From Oceanobacillus_B kapialis (lineage in GTDB: Bacteria; Bacillota; Bacilli; Bacillales; Amphibacillaceae): a DNA stretch of 64,000 bases. Shown here piece by piece: positions 55,494 to 63,950 of the stretch; position 1 is the stretch's first letter, and every line of letters begins with the position of its first letter. The stretch is from assembly GCF_042685265.1 (NCBI RefSeq), contig NZ_JBHUMX010000035.1; one strand, written 5' to 3'. The translations under genes were made by a program, and so were the position numbers. The notes under the pieces were generated by a model, which made no database searches, had not been told where the DNA came from, and saw only the letters and a program-made list of their open reading frames with translations.

Positions 55494-56948
55494 ATGGAAC
55501 GTATTGATTCTGTCTTAAAAGAGAAGATACTAAAAATGGACGCCACCGCTTTGGCAGAATGGATTCGCAAACACAAAATAACGAGCAGTGAAGTTGTTTC
55601 TATTTATATCGAACATCAAAAAAAGGTTAATCCGCCAATTAATGCAGTCGTTGAAGATCGTTATGCACTTGCATTGGAAGAAGCAACATCACTTGATGAA
55701 AAAAAGCCTACATATAAACAGTTACCACCTTTATATGGTGTTCCAATTACGGTGAAGGAATCCTTGCACGTCTCTGGCATGAAAACGACTAGTGGGCTTG
55801 AACATCGTCAAGACTTAATTTCCCGGGAAGATGCTCCTGTCATCACCCGACTGCAAGAAGCTGGGGCAGTTATTATGGGTAAAACAAATACACCAGCACT
55901 TTGCTTTAGTCAAGAAACCGACAATAGGCTTTATGGAAGGACAAATAACCCGTGGGATCCCGCACGTACAGCAGGTGGATCAAGTGGTGGGGAAGGAGCA
56001 ATTCTAGCTGCAGGAGGATCACCTGTTGGAATCGGTTCCGATATAGGTGGCTCAATCAGATTCCCTGCCCATTTTAATGGGGTGATCGGCTTTAAACCAG
56101 GCATGTATAGAGGATTATCCGCTGGGCATTATCCAACTGTAAAGTCCTCCCTTCAAGAAAGGATGCTAACAATTGGGCCAATGGGTAGATCGGTTCGTGA
56201 TATGGAATTACTATATTCAATTCTATCTCCACACTCAACTACGAACCGTTACTTGCAATTCTTTAAAGTGGAAATAATTCCAAGTACGATTAATTATCCG
56301 ATCTCTGATGCCACCATTGCCATGATGGATAACGTTGAAAAATTTCTCACTGAATCGTTTTCAACAAATCGCTTTATTCCTCCTTACTTTGAAGAAAGTG
56401 CATTGCTTTGGCAGGAAATTTTAGCGAGCGAGGGTGGTGAGCTTATTGAAAAGTCTGCATACCAAAACGATCGCTCCAACCTGTTAAAGGCTTTTCTAAG
56501 AGAGAAAATGGCAAAGCGTACCACAGTAGATCCTTACTTGTCTATGGGGATTCTTGGTTCAAAACTGTTTAGGCCATCTAAGAGCAGAGTAAAAGAGATT
56601 AAAAACCTTCTCTCTCGTGGTGATGAAGTGCTGGGAGACTATTTAAAAAATCGTTTACTCCTATTTCCTGTTTATCATACTGGAGCACTAAAACACGGAA
56701 AAGTATATAAGGAGATATTTTCATTGCGGAAAACGTTTCTTACCTATATGCCATTTGTGGCTTACGCAAACGTTTGGGGATTACCATCCTTAACTGTTCC
56801 TATTGGGGAAGATGAAAATAAGATGCCTATAAGCATACAGATTATGTCAGCTAACGGTAACGAGGATGCAATCTTTCGTCTAGGTAAAATTCTCGAGAAA
56901 AAATTCAGAGGCTACAAATCCATTCCATCAGTTGACGAACACCAGTAA
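55494..56948 (+). CDS. Amidase signature family hydrolase
   Basis: 484 residues. Ser-cisSer-Lys triad: Lys88 (TVKES), Ser163 (GGSSGGE) and nucleophile Ser187 (DIGGSIRFP). Similar in layout to fatty-acid-amide-hydrolase-like and GatA-like enzymes, but no gatB or gatC flanks it, so a stand-alone amidase is likely; substrate unknown. Two ATGs follow AGGAG at 3 and 9 nt; the second is chosen. Confidence 0.92.
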   Translation: MERIDSVLKEKILKMDATALAEWIRKHKITSSEVVSIYIEHQKKVNPPINAVVEDRYALALEEATSLDEKKPTYKQLPPLYGVPITVKESLHVSGMKTTSGLEHRQDLISREDAPVITRLQEAGAVIMGKTNTPALCFSQETDNRLYGRTNNPWDPARTAGGSSGGEGAILAAGGSPVGIGSDIGGSIRFPAHFNGVIGFKPGMYRGLSAGHYPTVKSSLQERMLTIGPMGRSVRDMELLYSILSPHSTTNRYLQFFKVEIIPSTINYPISDATIAMMDNVEKFLTESFSTNRFIPPYFEESALLWQEILASEGGELIEKSAYQNDRSNLLKAFLREKMAKRTTVDPYLSMGILGSKLFRPSKSRVKEIKNLLSRGDEVLGDYLKNRLLLFPVYHTGALKHGKVYKEIFSLRKTFLTYMPFVAYANVWGLPSLTVPIGEDENKMPISIQIMSANGNEDAIFRLGKILEKKFRGYKSIPSVDEHQ

Positions 56949-57006
56949 TTGGCATGATTGAGCGCACCCTCTACTCCATAAAATAAGATGGAGGAGGGTG
57001 GAGGAT

Positions 57007-57267
57007 ATGCCACGTAAACCAAAGGGAAAATATAGTGATTTTACAAATGTTCGAGACCAACATAAGCAACTTATTCCAGAAGAGTTTCCTGAAGGAGCAT
57101 TTGGATCACCCATCAACGAGGCTGAACCTGTATCAAGTAAATCCACCCCATGGGAAGAAGGGCAATACAGGGAGAGTGCTTTTGTCTATCCTGATAAATC
57201 GATGCACGAGGACGTTCCCAGACAGGCACCAGCTTCCCACCCAACTGAAAAAGAAGAAAAGGAGTAG
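57007..57267 (+). CDS. Small cytosolic protein, conserved in Bacillaceae
   Basis: 86 residues, Pro/Glu/Ser-rich and probably disordered: MPRKPKGKYSDFTNVRDQ, LIPEEFPEGAFGSPIN, TPWEEGQYRESAF. It resembles proteins labelled only as cytosolic protein in Bacillus genomes; no function is known. GGAGGAGGGTGGAGG precedes the ATG. Its stop overlaps the shared terminator with the convergent yutD. Confidence 0.78.
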   Translation: MPRKPKGKYSDFTNVRDQHKQLIPEEFPEGAFGSPINEAEPVSSKSTPWEEGQYRESAFVYPDKSMHEDVPRQAPASHPTEKEEKE

Positions 57268-57290
57268 CCTAACAGGCCACTCCTTTTCTT
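57254..57290. terminator. Terminator after the small cytosolic protein gene
   Basis: AAGAAAAGGAGT / ACTCCTTTTCTT with inner GGCC loop pairing; T-rich tail. Confidence 0.85.
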
Positions 57291-57333
57291 CTTTTATTAT
57301 CCATCTGTACAGCTTTTGTCTTTGTATGTTTCG

Positions 57334-57637
57334 TTAACTCTCGACTGTTTTCTTTACTTTCGCGCTTTTTATCTTCTGAAGTACAAAATAAGCACAGCCG
57401 AAATTACAATACTCATATAAATAATCGTCAAGCGCACTAATTTTGGCGTCTTGAGCTGCTTTATGATTTTGGTCACTGTAAAACCCTTTTAATCGTAATT
57501 GGTCATAACCCCAGTCACCAACAATATAGTCGTATTTCGAAAGGATGTCCGAATGCCGTTCATGTAAGACTTTTTCATCGAAGCCATCTTTGACATTTTC
57601 AATCAACTCATACTGTTTGCCATTTAGTTCAATCATC
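57334..57637 (-). CDS. yutD: YutD family (DUF1027) protein
   Basis: 100 residues, matching B. subtilis YutD: KYDYIVGDWGYDQLRLKGFY and YLYEYCNFGCAYFVL with two conserved cysteines. Function unknown. GGGGGGAAAG fits the ATG; a nine-residue upstream extension is rejected. Opposite yutC and part of the conserved yut cluster. Confidence 0.93.
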
Positions 57638-57805
57638 GCTTTCCCCCCACATGTTGCTCTCATTTTATCATATTCGACCTTAAAGTGAAACTTTCTCTAA
57701 AGTGCTTCCTGTCTCTACTTGCCAAGTAAAAGAAATTTTTTCATGCATGATTTTCCGTCAGAATTACAAACTAGAAAAGAAACAAAACTGAAAAGGAGCA
57801 ATCAC

Positions 57806-58390
57806 ATGAAAATAAAACATTTTGCAATAGGTGCAATCACTTTATTTACCCTTGCCGCTTGTGCAAACAATGAAAATGCAATGGATGAACGGGATGATAT
57901 TGTAAATGAGCTTGATCCTTCCGTGGAGCAACAGTCAGCAGAAGACGAAGCAATGAATGACAGACTTGGCTATGTTCACTATACGAAAGACCAAGTAGAA
58001 AACAATGAGCAAGGAGATCAAGAGGCATCCATTGATCGTACACAAGTAGCCAACACAATTAGCCGACTTGCCTTAACTGGTGAAGGGCTAGAACAGGTTG
58101 CCACACTCGTTACAGATGAAGAAGTCCTCATTGCTTATGAAAAATCTGAAGCTGTAGATGAGAAGGAAGCTGCCAACATCGCTAGAAAGACAGCAGAATC
58201 CGTGATCCCTCGCTATTACGAAATATATGTCTCAGATAATGATAGCTTGATCCAAGATATCCAAAGTTTGCATAATTCGCGTACAACAGATAAAGGGTAT
58301 GAGAACACCGTTGATCAAATTATAACCGAGATGAAAAAATCTCCACAAGGCAAGGGAGATAATCTGAAGGACATGAATAATAACGAATAG
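57806..58390 (+). CDS. yutC: YhcN/YlaJ-family sporulation lipoprotein YutC
   Basis: 194 residues. Lipobox LAAC with Cys19. The domain with VANTISRLALTGEGLEQVATLVTDEEVLIAYE is typical of YhcN/YlaJ lipoproteins, associated with spore membranes and coats. AAAAGGAG precedes the ATG; upstream in-frame codons are ignored. Upstream of lytH, the B. subtilis order yutC-lytH. Confidence 0.9.
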   Translation: MKIKHFAIGAITLFTLAACANNENAMDERDDIVNELDPSVEQQSAEDEAMNDRLGYVHYTKDQVENNEQGDQEASIDRTQVANTISRLALTGEGLEQVATLVTDEEVLIAYEKSEAVDEKEAANIARKTAESVIPRYYEIYVSDNDSLIQDIQSLHNSRTTDKGYENTVDQIITEMKKSPQGKGDNLKDMNNNE

Positions 58391-58402
58391 GTTATACGAT
58401 AT

Positions 58403-58439
58403 AAGGATCTTCTCCAACATAAGAGGATCCTTCTTTTTT
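58403..58439 (+). terminator. yutC terminator
   Basis: AAGGATC ... GATCCTT stem with C and six T residues following. Confidence 0.8.
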
Positions 58440-58481
58440 ATGTATAGAATTGAACAACCTGACGAAAAATAAAGTGAAACT

Positions 58482-58571
58482 TTAACCATTTTCTCCGCCA
58501 AACATTTTGCGATTACCGCTACCACCACCTTGTTTTTGAGGATTAAAAGGTAAGCTTGCAAATGCGGATAA
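58482..58571 (-). pseudogene. Possible C-terminal remnant of a lost gene
   Basis: The minus strand reads 29 codons then TAA, ending GGGSGNRKMFGGENG, a protein-like Gly-rich tail with balanced composition. An in-frame TAG precedes it and no start codon is available. It may be a relic of a gene truncated next to lytH, or chance. Confidence 0.25.
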
Positions 58572-58593
58572 CTAACTAAAAGGGTGAACAACA

Positions 58594-59553
58594 TTGCACT
58601 ATCGATATGCTTATATAGGTCTCCTTCTCTTTTTTATTGTATTGCATACAGATTCCGCTGTTTATGCAGAGGCAAAAGAAGATCTATACAAAGAGCGAAT
58701 GGCCTTATTTAAAAAAACCGAAGCACTTACACAAATCCCATGGTATTATTTTGCAGCAATGGATAATTACGAGCGAAATATACAAAAAGAAGATGAAGGG
58801 AAAGTAATCTCCATCGAAGTACCCGAAGAATTATGGTACGGATTAGGAAATAGCTCTCTGATTAAAAACGAAAGTCTTGTGACCTTTTTTAATGGAAAGG
58901 GAAAAGACGGAGATGGTGACAATCTTGCAGACCCGAAGAATGGCGACGATATCCTGTTTACCATCGGAAGTTATTTATTAGAATATGGTCAAACAGAGGA
59001 AGACATCAAAATTGCATTGTGGCATTATTATAAACGTGATTTGTCCGTACAAACTATTATGAATACAGCAAAGGTCTTTAAAACATTTAAGAAGATTAAT
59101 TTAACCGATCGTGATTTTCCTGTTGCTACGAATTATAACTACAGTTACCGCAGCACTTGGGGAGACCGTCGTGGATTTGGTGGATTACGTATTCATGAAG
59201 GAACAGACATCTTTGCAGGTTATGGCACACCTGTAAAATCAACAACCTATGGGGTAATTGAAATGATGGGTTGGAATCTGTATGGTGGCTGGCGTATTGG
59301 TATACGAGACATCTACAATATTTACCATTATTATGGCCACATGAGTGGGTATGAAGATGATATCCAAGTAGGCCAAGTGGTTAAGCCAGGAGATGTTCTT
59401 GGTAGTGTAGGCTCAACAGGTTATGGTCCTCCAGGAACTTCTGGTAAGTTTCCACCACATTTACATTACGGTATGTACAAGGATAACGGCTATAGTGAAT
59501 GGTCATTTGATCCATATCCGTTTCTGAAAAAATGGGAGAGAATGGCGAAGTAA
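58594..59553 (+). CDS. lytH: L-Ala-D-Glu peptidase LytH, M23 family, sporulation-linked
   Basis: 319 residues with signal peptide (about 1-25). The C-terminal LytM/M23 domain carries the metal ligands in RIHEGTDIF (H, D) and PPHLHYGMY near 290. B. subtilis LytH, made in the mother cell late in sporulation, trims peptide side chains of spore cortex; the same is inferred. An acidic GKDGDGD loop near 109 may bind calcium. TTG start after AAAGGGTGA. A family B repeat follows 5 bp after the stop. Confidence 0.92.
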   Translation: MHYRYAYIGLLLFFIVLHTDSAVYAEAKEDLYKERMALFKKTEALTQIPWYYFAAMDNYERNIQKEDEGKVISIEVPEELWYGLGNSSLIKNESLVTFFNGKGKDGDGDNLADPKNGDDILFTIGSYLLEYGQTEEDIKIALWHYYKRDLSVQTIMNTAKVFKTFKKINLTDRDFPVATNYNYSYRSTWGDRRGFGGLRIHEGTDIFAGYGTPVKSTTYGVIEMMGWNLYGGWRIGIRDIYNIYHYYGHMSGYEDDIQVGQVVKPGDVLGSVGSTGYGPPGTSGKFPPHLHYGMYKDNGYSEWSFDPYPFLKKWERMAK

Positions 59554-59557
59554 GAAC

Positions 59558-59888
59558 AAAAGCGCAAGCGCCCGTTTTAAGGAACGCCGACTAAGTTCGC
59601 CTCGTCCTGAGGCAACCTCGGCATGACCCGGATCCTCCGGGCCCACGTAGCGAGTGGAACGAATCAACTGAGATAATGTTTCATGCCCCTGCATCAGGGG
59701 TATGTCGGCGTTGGCCGGCAAGGCCGGTCTTAGTCGACCTTCCTTTATTTTACGAACCGAAGATGACTTTCACCACAAGGGTATAAGTGCGACTAAGCCT
59801 CTGGTTTCACCAGTCGGCAAGTCTTCTTTATCGTAGGGCAATGAAGTGAAGTCGCCTAGTTTCTGGGCGCTGGAGCTGGACGTGGCTG
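59558..59888 (+). repeat. Family B repeat, full copy
   Basis: GC-rich ~330 bp starting AAAGCGCAAGCGCCCG and ending GGGCGCTGGAGCTGG, so the ends pair (AGCGCCC/GGGCGCT). The inside has several GC-rich hairpins (GCCGGCAAGGCCGG, CCCCTGCATCAGGGG). Resembles the widespread Bacillus intergenic repeats with the GCGCAAGCGC start. A decayed copy is at 10599-10712 in the other orientation. No ORF of interest. Confidence 0.75.
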
Positions 59889-59945
59889 TTTCTGTCTAAG
59901 AACATTATACAGCAAATATTTATGCTTTCTTATTTCCTAAAGAAA

Positions 59946-59975
59946 AGGAGAGCCCTCCTAAACAACGGCTCTCCT
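59946..59975 (-). terminator. metPS terminator
   Basis: Minus strand AGGAGAGCC / GGGCTCTCCT then TTTTCTTT, directly after metS. Confidence 0.88.
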
Positions 59976-59980
59976 CTTTT

Positions 59981-60079
59981 TTATTTTGATTTTTTTACCG
60001 CATACGTTATACTTGCTGCTAATCCACCCCAGATGACAATCATACCAAGGATCATAACAAAGATAGCACTTCCGCTCAT
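59981..60079 (-). CDS. metS: MetS, small subunit of the methionine/alanine NSS importer
   Basis: 32 residues on the minus strand, nearly all one transmembrane helix: MSGSAIFVMILGMIVIWGGL then a short charged KKSK end. It starts 1 bp after the metP stop with GAGGGAGG inside the metP 3' end. This matches the MetS small subunits that accompany MetP-type neurotransmitter:sodium symporters in Firmicutes and Actinobacteria. Too short for usual ORF cut-offs. Confidence 0.88.
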   Translation of the reverse strand: MSGSAIFVMILGMIVIWGGLAASITYAVKKSK

Positions 60080-60080
60080 A

Positions 60081-61613
60081 TTATTTTGCCTCCCTCGTGT
60101 TTTCTTCTGATTCTACACGGGTATTGCCTTTCCATTTTGTAAGGGAAAGAATGATTCCGAGTATTAAGGCACCAGCCGCAACTGACCAGCCTCCATATAT
60201 GATAAAGGCGTCAGAATAGTTACCATAGTTGCCTGTCGCTGTATCAAACTGTTTAAGTAAATTTTGGGTAAGAAGCTGATACATTTGAAAACCAAGCACA
60301 ATTGGTGTAATGACGGTTAGGCAAATCGCCCACCAAGAGCCAAGTCGAATATCGGAAATCTCGTTTGTATGGTCTTTTAAGTCTTTTACTTGCCTTAGAA
60401 TCCATGCCACCAAAACTACTTCGACTAGTCCTAGTAGTGCAACCCCAAATTGGTTAATGAAATAGTCTGCTGCATCAAGGAAGTTTAATCCGCCTTGGGT
60501 TGAGAAGATAAGTGAAATAATTGCAGCTAATCCACCACCAAACAATACCGCTTTTGTTCTGGAAATGTTGAATTTGTCAACAAGTCCTGCAACATAGGTC
60601 TCCGTGATGGACATTAAAGATGTAAGACCTGCAAGCACGAGTGAAGCAAAGAATAGGAAACCAAACAAGCCGTTTAACCCTGGAAACTCATTAATAATTG
60701 CTGGGAATACGACAAATGCGAGGCCGACTCCACTTTCCACTACCTCACTAACACCTACTCCTGATTGAGCAGACATAAATCCAAGTACGGAGAAAACTCC
60801 AATTCCCGCAAGCAATTCAAAACTAGAATTACCAAAACCAACGATGAACGCATTATTGGTCAAATCTGATTTCTTTGGTAAGTAGCTTGAGTACGTAATC
60901 ATGATCGCAAAAGCAATAGAAAGACTAAAGAAAATTTGTCCATATGCTGCAACCCAAACATCTGCATCAAGAATTGTACTAAAATCTGGTGCAAAAAATG
61001 CTTGTAATCCATCTAAGGCGCCTGGAAGGGTTACCGCTCGGATAACAATAATAAGGAAAATAATGACCAATGCAGGAATAAAGATCCTGTTTGCAATTTC
61101 AATCCCCTTCTTAACACCTTTAAATAAAATACCTAGTACCAAAACCCATACAATGATTAGTGGGATAAGTACACCCGGTACAATGCCACCTACTTGACCA
61201 GGATCAACCATTTGCAAGTAATCATTGAATAAAAAGCTTTCTGTATCTGATCCCCAATTTTGATTAAAAGAGAATACCGAATAAGACATAGCCCATGCAA
61301 CGATCACAGAATAATAAGTGGAAATGACGAACGCTACAAGTACCGCCCACCAGCCAACAAATTCAGATTTTTTATTCATCCGCTTAAATGTAAGTGGTGC
61401 TGAGCCACGATGCTTGTGCCCCATTGAAAATTCCATAATTAAGATCGGAATTCCTGCTGTAAGTAGTGCAAATAAGTAAGGAATAAAAAATGCGCCGCCT
61501 CCATTTTCGTAGGCAACAGCTGGAAAACGCCAAATATTCCCTAGACCGATAGCTGATCCGACAGCTGCCAAAATAAAACCAGCCCGCGTCCCCCAATTAG
61601 AACGTGATTCCAT
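60081..61613 (-). CDS. metP: Sodium-dependent methionine/alanine importer MetP (NSS/SNF family)
   Basis: 510 residues, about 11-12 transmembrane helices. TM1 carries AVGSAIGLGNIWRFP, the NSS sodium-site signature. The pairing with metS points to methionine and alanine uptake driven by sodium, by analogy with Corynebacterium MetPS. GGGGAGG precedes the ATG. A consensus promoter lies 104 bp upstream. No SAM or T-box leader is seen, so methionine control is not evident. Confidence 0.9.
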   Translation of the reverse strand: MESRSNWGTRAGFILAAVGSAIGLGNIWRFPAVAYENGGGAFFIPYLFALLTAGIPILIMEFSMGHKHRGSAPLTFKRMNKKSEFVGWWAVLVAFVISTYYSVIVAWAMSYSVFSFNQNWGSDTESFLFNDYLQMVDPGQVGGIVPGVLIPLIIVWVLVLGILFKGVKKGIEIANRIFIPALVIIFLIIVIRAVTLPGALDGLQAFFAPDFSTILDADVWVAAYGQIFFSLSIAFAIMITYSSYLPKKSDLTNNAFIVGFGNSSFELLAGIGVFSVLGFMSAQSGVGVSEVVESGVGLAFVVFPAIINEFPGLNGLFGFLFFASLVLAGLTSLMSITETYVAGLVDKFNISRTKAVLFGGGLAAIISLIFSTQGGLNFLDAADYFINQFGVALLGLVEVVLVAWILRQVKDLKDHTNEISDIRLGSWWAICLTVITPIVLGFQMYQLLTQNLLKQFDTATGNYGNYSDAFIIYGGWSVAAGALILGIILSLTKWKGNTRVESEENTREAK

Positions 61614-61716
61614 AATAAGACCTCCCCTTTTTTGTTCCTTTCTTCACAGTCAGTTTATGTACGAGTGAGAAAAGGAATGTTTAAAATCTTTGTTTTTTTC
61701 AGATATTTATGGTTGT

Positions 61717-61745
61717 ATTATAAAGGTACAAACTACCTATGTCAA
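61717..61745 (-). promoter_or_regulatory. metPS promoter
   Basis: Minus strand TTGACA (61740-61745), 17-nt spacer, TATAAT (61717-61722): full consensus sigma-A. Confidence 0.88.
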
Positions 61746-61855
61746 AGGAAATTTCACCTATTATGTGATTTGTGTCTTTATTCCCAAATAAAAAAGCCAG
61801 ACAATTATCCAAGTTCACTCTGCGTGATGCCTCGAATAATTATCCAGCTGATATA

Positions 61856-61973
61856 AAATGAGACTTCTTTGGTGGCGGTTCTCTTCTTTACCCACCAAAC
61901 GTTAGTTGAACGATCCAGACCATAACTATCAGTTGATCCCCGGGGTCTTACTGCCAGTTAAGGCAGGGTAAAT
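61856..61973 (+). repeat. Family A repeat, copy 5 (full length)
   Basis: AAATGAGACTTCTTTGGTGG, perfect stem TTTGGTGG / CCACCAAA, then GATCCCCGGGGTCTTACTGCC and AGTTAAGGCAGGGTAAAT. It fills the gap between the NhaC-family gene and the metP promoter, antisense to both. Confidence 0.8.
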
Positions 61974-61977
61974 ATTT

Positions 61978-63543
61978 CTAGCTTCTATTTTTGCTAGTAG
62001 ACGTCTTTGATATGAAATTCAAAAAGATACTAACGACGATAATAATAATAAGTGTGATTAGTAATGGTAGCCACACTTGGTTTGTTAATCCGACGAGCAA
62101 ATACCCGATACTTGCAGCAATGGCTGCCAATACAGCGTATGGCAACTGTGTTAGCACATGGTCAATATGGTTACTTCCAGCACCTGTCGAGGAAAGAATC
62201 GTTGTATCGGAAATCGGTGTACAGTGATCTCCAAAAACAGAACCTGCAAGTACTGCTGCTAACGATGGTAATAGAACGGTAGCATCTGTGGCTGCAGCTA
62301 CTTCTGCAGCAATCGGTAGCATAATGCCAAAGGTCCCCCATGAAGTCCCTGTTGCCAACGCCATAAATCCAGAGATCAGGAAGAACAGTAATGGCAACAT
62401 CGAGGCACTAATTGAAGCATTGCTAACTAGCTCTGCCAAGTATTGTCCTGTTTCCAACGTACTAATGATGGAACCAATCATCCAAGCTAACACCAGGATG
62501 TAAATAGCCGGAAGCATTGTTTTTATTCCTTCAATAAACACCTTAGGGGTGCTTGCTTTTGGTTTTGTTTGTGACACATGGAATAAGAGTGCAGTAAGTA
62601 CTGCAGCTACTCCCCCAATAAATAGTGATAAGTTTACGTTCGTATTGGAGAAAATTGTTAAGATTGTTACGTTTTCACCAGACTCTATAATTCCAGTATA
62701 AACCATAGCAGCCACTGTACCTGCAATTAATACAATTATCGGTACGAGCAAATGATAAATTTTCCCTTTTTCATGAGACGTAATTTTATTACCGAGATCA
62801 CCAGGAATATTCTTTTGTTCAGGATCTACTAACTCTCCTGTTTCCATGGCACGTTTTTCATGCTTTCGCATTGGGCCGATATCAAGTTTAAAATAAGCTA
62901 CAATAAAAACAAGCAATACAGCACCTAATGCATAAAAATTAAGGGGAATCATCTGAACAAACGCCTCTAGGGGCTGAATATCTGTAATGCCATTAGTCGC
63001 TAAGAGGCCACCAAGTATCCCTATAATATACGCCCCCCAGCTTGATATGGGTGAAATTACGGTTACAGGAGCAGATGTAGAATCAATTAGATAGGCAAGT
63101 TTTGCTCTGGAAACGCGATGACGATCTGTAAGTGGTCGTGCAATCTGTCCAACTGCAAGACTATTAAAATAATCATCGATGAAAATAATTAATCCAAGAA
63201 CACCTGTCATAGCTTGCGAGCCAGTTCTTGTTTTAACTCGGTGAATCATCCATTGACCAAATGCCCGACTGCCACCAGAGGCTTGAAGAAAGGCCGTCAT
63301 GATCCCTAAAAGTAATAGAAAACCTAATAATAACAAATTGCCAATATTCGGGGCACCTTCTGAAACAAATATACTGCTGAAGCTTGTTACAATTTCTTTA
63401 AGGGAGTCAAGAATTGCAAATTGATGAATAAACAAAGCTCCAATTATGATTCCAGCACCAAGTGAAATGTAAATATTGCGTGTTAACAATACAAGCAGCA
63501 GCATAAGTACTGCAGGTATAAGTGAAAATATAGTCCCTTCCAT
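61978..63543 (-). CDS. NhaC-family transporter, probable lysine transporter
   Basis: 521 residues, about 11-12 transmembrane helices. IIFIDDYFNSLAVG near 115-128, SPISSWGAY near 163 and GDHCTPISDTTI near 440 are Na+/H+ antiporter NhaC-family motifs. On sequence alone it would be called an antiporter. However, its leader is a lysine riboswitch, and NhaC-type genes under L-box control were proposed as lysine transporters (LysW). I therefore infer lysine transport coupled to Na+ or H+. ACGGAGG precedes the ATG. Confidence 0.82.
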   Translation of the reverse strand: MEGTIFSLIPAVLMLLLVLLTRNIYISLGAGIIIGALFIHQFAILDSLKEIVTSFSSIFVSEGAPNIGNLLLLGFLLLLGIMTAFLQASGGSRAFGQWMIHRVKTRTGSQAMTGVLGLIIFIDDYFNSLAVGQIARPLTDRHRVSRAKLAYLIDSTSAPVTVISPISSWGAYIIGILGGLLATNGITDIQPLEAFVQMIPLNFYALGAVLLVFIVAYFKLDIGPMRKHEKRAMETGELVDPEQKNIPGDLGNKITSHEKGKIYHLLVPIIVLIAGTVAAMVYTGIIESGENVTILTIFSNTNVNLSLFIGGVAAVLTALLFHVSQTKPKASTPKVFIEGIKTMLPAIYILVLAWMIGSIISTLETGQYLAELVSNASISASMLPLLFFLISGFMALATGTSWGTFGIMLPIAAEVAAATDATVLLPSLAAVLAGSVFGDHCTPISDTTILSSTGAGSNHIDHVLTQLPYAVLAAIAASIGYLLVGLTNQVWLPLLITLIIIIVVSIFLNFISKTSTSKNRS

Positions 63544-63653
63544 TCTGTTACCTCCGTAATTTTATTGGTTGGTAGTAAAGGGAAATGTAAGAACATAGGT
63601 ATGCTATCCATGCTAATGAAACATAACAAAAACATTCATAAAAAAGCACAAAA

Positions 63654-63888
63654 AAACAATGATAGAAAATAACCTATCATTGTTTTACAACATACGTTAT
63701 CCTCCATTTCGATCAATAGTGCTCCATGCACACCTATGCATGACAGTACATCTCCTCTTCAAAGATATACCAGCTATAAATAAGTTTGACCCTTATTATG
63801 CTTCGGCAAACAATCCTTTCACCAGCTTTCATCGTTGTCATTCTCCAGCTGATTACTTATATTGCCTGCTCCTCTACCTCACCGATCT
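63654..63888 (-). promoter_or_regulatory. Lysine riboswitch (L-box) of the NhaC-family gene
   Basis: On the minus strand the aptamer (63710-63888) shows GGTGAGGTAGAGG, AGCTGGAGAATGACA, GCTGGTGAAAGG, TTTGCCGAAGC, ATAGCTGG, ACTGTCATGC and GGAGCACTA in the order of the L-box consensus. The terminator AAACAATGATAG / CTATCATTGTTT plus T-run is at 63654-63685. Lysine should favour termination. Confidence 0.9.
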
Positions 63889-63921
63889 GATAAGATTTAC
63901 TTATTGAATTTTCCTTATATA

Positions 63922-63950
63922 ATTTTACCAGTGTCTTAGTCGTTATTCAA
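63922..63950 (-). promoter_or_regulatory. Promoter of the lysine riboswitch transcript
   Basis: Minus strand TTGAAT (63945-63950), 17-nt spacer, TAAAAT (63922-63927), about 35 nt upstream of the aptamer. Confidence 0.78.

Noticed and set aside
58232..58594. 120-residue minus-strand ORF antisense to yutC
   Set aside because: It spans the yutC terminator and coding region, lacks a ribosome site and has a chance-like composition.
61614..61855. SAM or T-box leader before metP
   Set aside because: The 104-nt leader after a consensus promoter shows none of the conserved cores; the ATTATCCA direct repeats upstream do not form a hairpin.
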